Shown in pieces: positions 36,501 to 48,500 of a DNA stretch of 64,000 nucleotides. The position numbers and the translations under genes were made by a program. A model generated the notes under the pieces. It saw only the letters and a program-made list of their open reading frames with translations, did not search any database and was not told the DNA's origin. Within the stretch, counting starts at the first letter, position 1. The number at the start of each line of letters is the position of its first letter. Source of the stretch: Cryptomeria japonica (Eukaryota > Streptophyta > Pinopsida > Cupressales > Cupressaceae); NCBI RefSeq assembly GCF_030272615.1, contig NC_081410.1:227140915-227204914 (forward strand). Direction: 5' to 3'.

Positions 36501-39500
36501 AGCCATATTGATAAATCTTAAGTTGTCAACGCACCTATTCCGCATCATTCATGATAATACAAACATTTGTGTAAGTCCCCAAGTGAACACAGCAATTCAC
36601 ATCAACCATTGAGTTACCCACTCATCAAGACCTGACATGTAGAAACCTTGGAATCATTTTAGTTGATCTCATTCTTAGCATCTGAGGTGATTTTGTTCAA
36701 GAGAGGGTAAATTATCTTGGTAATTTATTTTGTATTGTTATGTGCATAAAATACACATCAACAGTATCCTAGGTACTTCTGAGATGTACCCAAGGGTACT
36801 AAGGGTGCTCAAGACATACCAATCCCTAAAACTGTATTGTTTCACTTAAAAAAAGATTTATAGTTTAAGAATTTTAAAAAATAAAAACCCTTAAATTTGT
36901 AGATAAAACCTGTCCAATTCAACCTGAATATTAAAAGTGGCATACAAACACAAACACATTTACCTATCATTCAAAATTTCTAAAACTCAATGTTCATCAT
37001 TGCTTAGGGTTATTTTTTTTAGTGTTGAAGAATTGCAAAGCCATGTTATATCAAATGATAAGCTTGTATCAAGGAGATTCATCTTTTAAGGCATGTTTAA
37101 TTTAAAAAACATTCTATTATTGTTTTTCCAATTGTTATTCATTTTTTAATGTAGCATAGGGTTACATTGTTTTGTCTTTTTCTTTGTGTTTTTTCTAACA
37201 TGTGAAATGAGAGATTTGGGACCCTCTCAATTTAGATATATATTGAGAAAAAGAAATAAACATACATTACAGTTTACCACCCTTAATGGGGGAACCAAAC
37301 CAAATGAAAATCGGGAAGACCAACTAAAGCAAAAGAAAACTAACCTAGGCAAACCAAAAACAAAACTCAAACATAGCAATAAAGATTATATCTCTACTTC
37401 AGCACCCAATGGGGTTTCCCCTGAACCACTACAGTCATGTTTCTCCTCAAGAAAACAAGCCATTATAACCAAAAAAATTATTGCCCAATTAGCATTCTCT
37501 GCTTTTGCACTATCCAGGTGAAGGGAATGAGAGCAAAAGAGAAGCTAGGGACAAACCTTTCCCCACCTTTTGCAACAGAATTTGCAAATTCTTCACTGCC
37601 CCAACCAAAGCTTGAAAGCAGGCTTTGAACTCTCTAAAAAATGCCATTAAAATTAGCTCACAAAGGTCAACAGCCACCATCAGCAATGGCTCAGTGGGAA
37701 AATCTTCATACACCTCTAATGCCTTCTCAAGGCTGCCTCTAAACTCTTCCCTCACATGGAAAGAAGCCAAAGCTTTAACCACTCCATTATCTTTAACAAA
37801 GTCCAAAAGATTTGAAACAAACATAGAGGCAATATCTGTATTTAACCTGCTACAAATTTCAGCTTCAAGGTAATCGGAACCTATTACCTCCTTGATAACC
37901 TAGACTACACCATGAAAATGATCCCTAGCCATTGGTCCAAGATAGGGCTCCTCAAAAGCATCTCTTACTTCTCAGCATAGAGGTGAGATTTTGGCTCCAT
38001 TGGCCCTTTTTCAGCAAGCAGCTCCCTTTAAGAAGAGAGATAACACTCCAACTTCATCATCTCCAACAAGCCTTTGTATGTGCCAAGTGTCAAGAGGACA
38101 TGTATTAAAGATGGAGACACCTCCCATAAGTACTCCGAGTCATGCATGGAATCGGGCAATGAAAAAAAAAATCAATTTTGGACATTAAGAGAAATATCAT
38201 ACCATGATTCCCATCTATCAACTAAGCCCTCCCAGCTAATCATGGTATTATCGATTATCAAATCTGCCTCAAAATCTATGCCAAAATTGGCCAAGAAATC
38301 CACTACCTTGTTAGCCTCTTTAAAATAGTGGCCAAATGTGAAGGATTCCAAGGAATCCGAAAGAGGCGAAATTCAAGAAGAATATTCTCCAATTTCCAAT
38401 TCATAGAGCCACATTTACGAATGGCATTGAAAATTACCATTGAATCCCCTTCAATAAGTAGAGAAGAGATGCCACAAAATGTAGCAAGAAGATCCAAAAT
38501 CAAATCATACACAACTATTTCGTTTTTTGTTTCATCTTTAGTTTCTTTGAAGCAACATGGATAAGGGACCTAGAGAAATCTATGATCACACAACTAACTC
38601 TCGAAGCCCTAGGATTACCTTGCAAAGCACCATCAAAATTTAGTTTTAAGTCCCATGAACTAGGGTTATTTTTTCTATTATAATGTGGTCTATAGTTACA
38701 TTTTTTTGTTGATTTTTCAAATATTTGGTTATTTCAAAAGGTGTAGTGATAGGTTTAGTTTGTAATGGCTGCAAGTTCTAGTTTAGTGGGCAAAGGGATG
38801 GATAGGCATGTCAAATGTGATCAGCATGACCTCTTTGGAGATATGTCATGATGATTGAATATCCCCCTGAAGCAACTAGAAAGTTGATGAGTGTCCTATT
38901 CCTACCATCCGTCCACCTATCAGATAAAATGGTGCAGCCATTCTTTTCTCAAATCCTCTTTTGTTGTTCCACTAGTTGTAGTGTGCTTTGGACCTTGTTC
39001 TACAATAATGGCCCACTCAACTCATAATGACTTGGGGCCTTGAACCCCTTACCTAACACAAGCAATGCAGTGACCAATTGCTCCCAATATGGACTATCAA
39101 CAATATTAAACAGAAGACTATTGTAATATCAAAATCTAGCACATGCCACCTTTTCCTGCTGATGAACTTCCTTATTCCATGAAGTACCTTGCAATCCAAG
39201 TTGTGCACCAGGAACGATATGGGGAATGAAAATACTAGACATATTGTTGTCCACCCCCATACTTCTTGATCTTGTAGAACTGAGATCTGTCATTGGGGCT
39301 GCCATTGCCTCTATTGTCCTCTTTTTTTCTTCCTTCTTTTGCTCATATTCTAATTGCTTTTCTTTTGCCTCCCTCTCAACCTCATCAAGTCAATTGTCAC
39401 ATATCGTAATATTCTGACCAATAATCCGTGCAAGGTGATATTTGAGTCAATGTATGCCACCAGTCATAGATTTCGTGCAATGGTTACAAATAACCTCCCC

Positions 39501-42500
39501 TGCCAATGCACCTGGTGTGCCACGTTTCCATAAAGGATCCCTCTTTCTACCACCACCTCTAGTTGCACCACCTCTACTTGCAAAAGCCATTGCCTTTTAT
39601 AAATATTCGAAAGAAACCTAGCAAAAGAGACCAAACATGGATAAACAAATATACTTTGCTGATTGCTGTTAAATTTATGGATCAATAAAATCATAAATAC
39701 ACTTGCTGATTTTATGAAAAGAGAGTAAGGTGAATATGGTGATCATATGAGTGAGAAATAAAATTATAAACTTGGTCATTTTTGTTCCCATATTTGGTCA
39801 GCATATTTAGTCAGTAACTCTATTACTTCAAAGCCTAATCTTAATTTCTACGAACTCTTTATGACACTTTAAAGACATACTATGAGATGATCATTAGGGT
39901 CATGAGCATGTTAGGAATCTTGGCAATGTTGGAGTTGCAACTACCCTAGCATATATGCATGCGAAATGTGGAAGTCTAGACAAGACTCATGAACTACTTG
40001 ATGTTATGCCTCAAAGAACTATGGTTGCATGAAGAACAATGATCACATGATATGTAATCAAACAAATGTAATTGACAACAAACAGAGTGTAGAATAATAG
40101 GGACATCGATTGAAATGAAAGGGCATCGATTGGATTTAAAATCGAGCTAAAGTTGTTACATTTCAAATATTTTATATAAAATTCATTAGCATAGGCCAAA
40201 TTGGGAGAGTTTCGTTTCAACTATAATCGGCAACCCTTCAACTTCAAAAATAATAAACATCATGCATAGGAAAGGTAGAAATGAAAGGTCAAAGGCTGCT
40301 TTGGAAGGTGAAGGGATGCATAGGGTAAAGGAAACGGAAGACAGATGTTTAAATTATTAGTTTAAAACTTTTTAATTATCTAGAAAAGGTGGAAGATTTT
40401 TTTACTCTTACCTGTGCAACCTCCCATCGAATCCAGATCCAATCCACAACTTTCATTGGCCATCGTGTTTTCACTCACGTGCCTAGAAAAAATGAAAGTG
40501 CCCCCGTGCGTAAAAAAATGAAGTCACTTTTAAGGTTTGCCGGAAATTAAAAACGATATCACTTTTAATGACATGATTTTTTCCCGTTTTGCTCATGATT
40601 TTATCGCTTCAAAGTTCATGATTTTTTAAAAAAAATTGACCATGATTTATATGACGATTAAATCATCTACAACATTAAGTCGCGATAAATTGCGATTTTG
40701 GCGATTTTTCAACGATTTTTTCATCTATCAAATTGACAATTACTATTCCAAATCTATAGTTGCAAATTGTCATAAGGTTTAACGATGATTTATAATCCAT
40801 TATCTTCATGGCTTCATTTGTGTATAAATCATTGTTCTAGTCTGATTTTGAACTTCGTCAAAATTACGTACCCTATACCAGATAACCCTAGGGATATTAC
40901 ACTGGTATCAAAGCCTTTGTTTCTACCAGCCTATGGGTGTGTGGTGCAGATTTAAGCAGAAGAGTGATCGTGAAATCAAGTACCAACGAAGAGAAAAGAG
41001 GAAGGAGCCATGGGTGAGGCAAATGAGGAAATCAATCTCCAAGAGGTCATTAGAAGTGAAAGTAGAGAGCTGACCAAGGAATTTCATTCCATGAAGGAGT
41101 CCATGGCAGAGATTGTGAGGACCTTGAGAGGAATGAATCAGCAATGCAGTGCTAGGAGATCTAATTTTAATGGTGCTAAAGGCAGTCACTTTGTTGATAA
41201 TGAAGCTTCAATCAATCCTCCATCCAAGAGATTTAGAGCCAGATTCTTGCAAAAAGAAGGCCCACTTGAAAAAGAGCAGCAAGTACCACCTCATTCCAAT
41301 GATGAGATGGCCTGATATCATGCTAATTATAGTGCTCTAAGTCCAGCCATCCGCTGTGACATGACATTCACGAGTATTATGACATGAAGACAAGAAATGG
41401 ACATACAAGGAGAAGGTACGAAAAGCAGCTCAATAGAGACATACAAAAAACACTTGGGAAAAATACAATACCTACTTTTGATGGATCAAAAAGTTGTTTA
41501 GCTAGAGCATGGTTGTAGAAATTGGATACATACTTCTCTTTGAACCCCATGTTTGAAGAAGCCATCAAGTTCGACACCTTGCATCTCAAAGGTGTCGCCC
41601 ACAAGTGGTGGTACCATGGTATGGTGACCCAAGGACATGACTCAATCACTACCTTAGAAGATTTCAACCAAAGATTACTGGAGATATTTGATAGAAGGAT
41701 CTAGAGATTCACTTTCTAGAGTCGTCATAGTTAAGGAAAGCAGGCATAGTGGAGCACTATGTGGTAGAATTTCAAAGGCTAACAGTGATAGTTCCAGATA
41801 TGATAAAAAGGAGGCTCATAGTTCTTCATGTAGAGGGCCTATCTAAGCCACCCAAGGATTTGGTAAGGGCATTTGATCTAAATTGCTTGCAGGAAGCCAT
41901 TAGGAGAGCCCTAAATTTGGAGGATTCAATGACCAAAAGCAAATTCTACTCCAAGAATGCACCCTTGATTCAAAACAAGAAGCCTCCTCAAAAGAATTTC
42001 CCTCAACCTAACTACCCCCAAAACCAAACAAGGTTGAGGAGTACAAGAAAGAACTTCGATGGAAAAAATTATGCTTCACTTATTGAGATCCATCGCAACC
42101 AAGTCATAGTTGTTTGGGAAAGGGACAAATACATTACATAGAAATGGTTGCTGGCAAGGATTTGGAGGTAGATGATGTCATGTCCCCTCCTTGATCGTTA
42201 TATATATACTAAATAAAGCAATTATTATTAATTACCAACGAATGATTATTTGGAATTTATTAAATATTATTATCTAATTAATATTTATTAATATTACTAA
42301 TAATATTCTTGAAATATTCAAATAAAAATAAATTAATATTATATTATAAACATATTTTATATATTATAAATTATAAACATAATTTACAATTTTACATATT
42401 CTGATTGTAAACACAATTTATATATTGTAAATAATAAATATATAATTTATATATTGCTAACTGATGTTATACTAACTTGATTAAATAGCAGTGAGATAGT

Positions 42501-45500
42501 AAGGGATAGATGGGCATGGGTTAGTGTTCAACCTTGGATATGATCAGTCGATTATTATGGAGAACATATATCTAGCTCCATATCGTTAAAGATTACAATT
42601 GGTGGTCAAAGTCATTAAGAGAGTATTGATCTACAACAACGACCTCTTCTAAACACCAATAGCAATATCGTTTATCATCGATAATTACAACTCATCATTC
42701 TCTAACTATATTGTTTAATCGATTATTAAAGAGGACATAGTCGACGATTACCTTATTGTCGACAGTCAAAGAAAGATGGATATTGAGAAAGCAAGAACGA
42801 TTAAGATATATTCCTAAGTATTACGTATTGGCTACAACAGAGGTTAATGTAATGGATGGAGAGTCGATAGTCAGCGATCTATATTCAGTAGACGAAACAA
42901 TATCTAGAAGGCATGAGTATTAGTGATATTAATGAAGTGATACACTGATAGTCGAATTATCATCGATTAAACAACGATTATTGTTGTGAAGAGATGCAAT
43001 CACTCATTAAGGGACATGAATTGGAGAAAAGGCATGGCTTTCAAGATGCAACCATTTGGAGGTGATAGATGTATAAGGAGATTGAAATCAATCACACAGA
43101 AAAGCAGGGGAATAGACTTTGTTTGTTGTATTTGATTTGCTCAGCTCATTGGGGCACTATCGACCTTGGGTCACGATTGTATAATTCAAGTCTACACCAT
43201 GTGTAGCACCAATACATGACATTGGGCTATATTCTTGGATTTTAGTAGACAATTATATTCAAAATGATTTAGAAGTAGTTATCATTATGGAAGAAGCAAT
43301 CATCAAGCATTTGATCAGAGCACAATCTGCAGAACTCAGATAACATATATTAACCAACAGCACTAATAAATATCTAATAGTGTGGCCCTACATTAGGAAT
43401 ACTGAGATACAATTTCCATTTCCAAGCATTATTCAAATCTTAATTGAAAATTTGGGTAAATTAGGTCAAGTCCCAATAGGGGACATTACAGATGAGCTTG
43501 AGCTTAAGGTTGTTGCGATAGAGGTTGAGCATGAAGACCAAGGGGAGCAGCAACTAGGTGGTACACTTGCAGCATTCTTAGGGGCATCTAGATATCACTC
43601 TTTTCATGTTAGAGGAGTCTTACAAGGACAAAGGGTAATAGTTTTGATCGATAGTAAGGCCACCCACAATTTCAATGATGAAGGGTTGGTGGCCAAGATG
43701 GCTTTGAGGGTAGAAGATTTTGAAGGGTTTAATGGTACATTGGTGGAAAAGTATACTATTCCATGCAACCAAAGGATTCATCAATTGGAGATGACTCTAG
43801 GAGGACACAAGATGCGATACTTCTATATGATTGGCATTGGTGAGATGGAGTTGGTATTGTGAGTGCAATGGTTGCACTCACTTGGTGAATACACACAAAA
43901 TTATCAGACCTTAGAGTTGAAGTTCAAATCTAATGGGAAGGAGGTAGTTCTTTGGGTCCTTTCCAACGAGAGTCCTATGATGGTTTTGTTAAAATTAGAA
44001 CCAGAAAGGTAAGACTCTGAATTCTAAAACGTAAAATCTCACAAGAACAAGATACATAAAATTTTATCCTAGGAAAACCCTCCACCTGAGGGTGAAAAAC
44101 CCAACCGCACCAATATTCAAACTTTTATTGAAGACACAAATTTGAATACAAAGTTCTCAAGCTTAATCAAGCAATGATCTAAACATGATTGTTAGCACTT
44201 AACAATCAACATAAGAAGCCAATAACATCTCAGAAAAACTGATAGTTTCTACAAGACGACTAGCACATAAGCTCTCTGCAACATGAAATAATCATACATC
44301 AATCATATACAAGGAGGCAGAGAAGATAAAGAAACATTGATGAAAATGCAAAGTCGCTGAAGAAGATACTATCCAAAAAAAATTGTCACGCAGATGATCA
44401 CTTATGCATAAACATATATCGTCTCCCTTATGGACTTCACAAATCCACAAATCAAACTACTAACACTCCTATATAGAAAAAAAACAAGGCTCGAAATATC
44501 TCTTGACGGAGGTAGATGGAAAGCCAAAATGCCATAAGCTTATTGGCAGTTACAATACATGTTACATAAACAAACATCAAGAAGAGCCTCATAGATAAAC
44601 CTCTTATCGGATGAAATACAATAAGGAAAGAAGACACATCAGCAAGTACGAGACTCCCATGAAGGCGCTAGCAAAACATGATGGTCGGTGATAGCTATCA
44701 TAGGAAATCGTTACATTTACAGCTTTCTTTGAAGCATTTAAAGAACCCATAAAATCAACCACAAAGCTCAATATGGTCGAACAATATAGACGAACTGAGA
44801 AACATTGAGACAAGATAAAGAAAAACATCAGCAAGAAGATTTCACAACCATCGCAAGTATAATGAAGTCTCTTGCAGCTACAAACATTAACACTCCCTCT
44901 TAGTCTTAGCAAAGGAGATATCATTTACAGATTTTCAAGTCATGGAGTCTCTCAACATGACAAACACAATGGCTGCACCAATATATGTAAAAAGCAAAAC
45001 TTTATCACGGATTCTCTCAACGTGATAGCATCATGGATTCACTCAACATGGTGTTCACCATGGCTACTCCCATGTGTGAAATAAACACAAGCTCTCATCA
45101 CAGAGTCACTCAACGTGATGTTGTCATGGAATCTCTAAACATGACATCCACTATGGCTACTCCCATGAGTGGAAAGAGCAACGAGGGCTTCCACCGCAAA
45201 TTTCTCCATCACAAAGAAAAATGCATTACAACTTGGGCTTTCACCTCAAATTTCTCCATCACAGAGAAAAATGCATTACAACATGAAATGAGAATCACTG
45301 AAGTTGAGACTCTCTCAACAAGAGAATCATTCTCCACAATACCAAGCTTATCTCGAAAATAAGAAACTTCACTCTAGGAAGTGGCTTGGTGAGAATGTTA
45401 GTTGTCTGCTCATATGTGCAAATGTACTTGAGCTCAACTGCTTTCCTTTGAACCATATCTCTTAAATACTGATACTTGATCTCCACATGCTTAGTTCTAT

Positions 45501-48500
45501 CATGGAAAACAGGATTTGTGAGAGTTGAGAAATACAGCACCACAACAGCCTAAATGATCTCTGCAAGCTGAAATAAACCTGTTACAAGAAGAAGCAAGGA
45601 AGCAACAAAGAAAAACCAAATACACAGAAAATGCTCAAAAACATGAGAGCTCTGTATTCAAAAAAATGTGTAATAGAATCATGATACAAAAGAAAAGATT
45701 CAACCTCTAATAGGTCAAGAAACCCTAAAAGGGAAAACCCTAGGCTTGCACATAATAATTAATTAAACAAATGTCGTTTAATTAATCAAGTAAAGACCCG
45801 ATTGCTCTAACAGCCCCCCTTAAGCTAGACTTAGGGAGAAGCTAAAACCTAGAACAGCTACTGAAAGCAGGAAAGATGGGTCCCGGTAACGAGGCCTGAT
45901 CAGGTACCCAAATACAACCAAATCTCTATGAATCGGAGAAATAGAAAAAACTCTACTCCAAAAAAAAATGGAAAAGAACACCACTGAAGCATGAAATAGA
46001 TGCAAACACTGTCGAAGAGTAATTGCTAATCTGAAGAACCTCCACTGAAATAGAACATGATCAGGTAGAGAAGACTGTAATCTGCATGAGTGCCCTCAAA
46101 TGACACTACTCGAATCAGATGGCAAACAAAGGCAAACAACTGAACTCGAAGATACAGATGGCATGAGAAACCAAAGCCTGAAGAGATGATCAATTGAACC
46201 AAGGAAGCATTAGAACCAACAGGACAAACCTCCCCATAATGCTGAAGAGGGAGAGGGATAGGTACACTGAAAAGAACGGCCAACAAGAACTGCATGACGA
46301 AGAACCAAGAACATCGAAGGTGCAAAGAAAGTACATAGTGTCATGGAAGGAACACTCACTTGACACACATCATGAGGCTAATGTCGTGGAAGGAACACTC
46401 ATTGGACAAAGGTAGATGGCAAACAAAAGGCAAACATCAACCCCCCCATGGCACTTTATAAGTAGTGAATGTACAATAAGGCACAAAATGTGCAAGATCC
46501 CAAGTAAACAATGCATGATGGCACTTTATCTCAGTGCATTTGCATAAATAAAAAGCTACAATGATAAGAAGACTGGAAACAGAAAGAACAGCCAAAACCA
46601 AGACATCCTAATCAGAGAAAGAGATCCCAAGACCTGAAACATCTAGGATATTTACCAGAGTGCTAAAAAGCAAAAAAAACTGAATAAAATATTACTGGAG
46701 TAGAATCTGGAAAGAAAATTCATATGACTGGAAAGTACACAGAACAAGCTTTCCAACAATATAAAGTTTTCGAAAAACGGAGTTCAAATGCTCATTCTAC
46801 GACCCTGGAAGTGCAGAAAAGTAACCCCACTTTGACTGGAAAAAAGTACAGTTAAACAGCAAAATTGGAAAACAATTCCAACACCATGAGGTCCGACTCA
46901 TAACCAGCTTTCCGACGCCTATTCGTTTTCGAAAAAATGACTCCGTTTGCCCAAGTTATGACAAAAAAACCAACCCCCCCTTCAAATGCAAGAGAGAAGG
47001 GCAACGGTGGCTATCTGGTGGCAGGCCGGGTGGAGGTGGCTCGGGGGCGGCACTCCGGTGGCAGAGCGGCGGCTGAGCAGTGCAGAGGCGACCGGGCGGT
47101 GGCGGAGGCAGTCGGGTGGGCAGAGGCGGCCACAGGCGGTGCAGAGGCGGTTGTGGGCGGAGGCAGCCGCGGGGCCGGGAAGTGTCGGCAGGTGAGAGGA
47201 GGGGCCGGGAAGCGCCGGTGGGGGCTGGGGGCCGGCATGGGCCAAAGGGCAGGAAAGTCCGACGGGGCCAGAGGTCGGCGGAGGTCGGGGGCTAGCCGAA
47301 AAGCGACGGCGTGGGGCCCGAGTTGGCAGGGAAGGCTGGTGGCAAGACCAAGGGGCCCCACGATACCCGTGGGGAACCCCAAAAAGGTTTTGATTTTTGT
47401 GTTTTTTTTTTAACTTTGCCGATTTTTTGATTTTTTTTCAAAAAATCAAATTTTGACCTGCATGGCATAAAAAGGCAAAAAAAAAAATTTAAAATTTCTC
47501 GAACTGCGTGCCAGGGTCGTACGGCCTGGTACAGAACAAAAAAATACCCCCAGAGGCTCTAGAGTAAAAGATGGTCAAGTTTTATATGACCATAGGGGTT
47601 TTTGGGCCTTCTGAGCACGATGGTGAGGTCTGTTTAGGCCCAAAGTGCTCAGAAAAAAAAAGGTCTATACCTAGGTGCACAAAAAAAACTTCTAAAACCC
47701 CAGATCTGCTTCCAATGCAAAAAACTCAAAACAAGAACAGGTAGCTGCAGATCTGAAGCTCTGATACCATGTGAGAGTTGAGAAATACAACACCACAGGA
47801 GCCCAAATGATCTCTGCAAGCTGAAATAAACCTGTTCCAAAGAGAAGCAAGGAAGCAACAGAGAAAAACCAAATACACAGAAAAATGCTCAAAAAAGATG
47901 AGACCTCTATATTCACAAAAAGTGTAATGTGATTATGATACAAAGAAAAGAATTCAACCTCTAATAGGTCAAGAAAACCTAAAAGGGAAAACCCTAGGCT
48001 TGCACATAATAATTAATTAAAGATTTAATTATTATGCACCTAAAGTTAGCTTAAGTGTAAAAGAGATAAAGGGGAACTTAATTAATTAAACAAATGTCGT
48101 TTAATTAATCAAGTAAAGACCCGATTACTCTAACAAGATTAACTGAAAGCTTCACACAACTTTGGTTGTCACAAAGAATCACAGTTGGTTTCAAAGGCTG
48201 CCCAAACAATCCTACAAGAAGTTTTCGAAACCACACTGCTTCTCATGCTACTACACAAGCTGCAACATATTCAGCTTCTGTTGTACTTTGAGCCACACAT
48301 GATTGCTTCCTGCTGCACCAAGAAAACATAGTTGAACCTAAGCTAAAACAACAACCAGAAGTGCTCTTCTTGTCAAGTATACACCCTACCCAATCTGAAT
48401 CAGAAAAACCTTGCTAGTTCAGACCTTCACAAGAAGTATATTTCATACCATATCCCACTATACCACGCACATATCTCAATATATGCTTAGCTGCAACAAG

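Larger units (their letters stand above)
21041..36763 (+). mobile_element. Element B: second unclassified TGTTG...CAACA element, split by a gypsy insertion
   Basis: Starts TGTTGTGACCTTTTCACA at 21041 and ends ACACATCAACA at 36763, flanked by GTATC at 21036-21040 and 36764-36768. Without the gypsy element and its 5-bp duplication it is about 7.1 kb. The layout matches element A: terminal palindrome, repeat-bearing leader, long reading frame (23909-25717 then 34318-35809), and a 3' region with a TATA box. The ends agree with A over the first 30 or so and last 60 or so bases, but internal DNA is diverged, so the two copies are not recent sisters. No LTR, primer-binding site or pol domain belongs to this element. 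Confidence 0.87.
45517..48135 (-). mobile_element. TRIM-like short LTR element nested in the copia RNase H
   Basis: 2,619 bp. Short LTRs lie at 47770-48135 (5') and 45517-45812 (3'), TGTTAGAG...CTCTCACA on the minus strand. A primer-binding site TGGTATCAGAGCTTCAG follows the 5' LTR (47769-47753). A purine tract TTAAGGGGGGC sits before the 3' LTR. Flanks GGATT and AGATT fit a 5-bp duplication with one mismatch. The 1.96-kb interior has no gag or pol, only AT-rich DNA and a GC-rich island, so it must rely on another element's enzymes. A TRIM or small LARD are both reasonable names. Confidence 0.9.

Noticed and set aside
7175..36763. Elements A and B as ordinary LTR retrotransposons or LARDs
   Set aside because: The 5' terminal sequence does not recur before the 3' end, nor the 3' terminal sequence after the 5' end, in either copy. 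No primer-binding site was seen. By-eye comparison could miss very diverged LTRs.
6100..39590. The two hAT remnants as one element split by 31 kb
   Set aside because: Both contain the GCxI-xDxW block of DUF659 (near 16360 and near 38940), so they are separate copies.
46937..47413. 158-codon and overlapping frames in the GC-rich island as genes
   Set aside because: Open frames occur on both strands together, with low-complexity Gly/Ala/Arg translations and no recognisable domain; they result from high GC.
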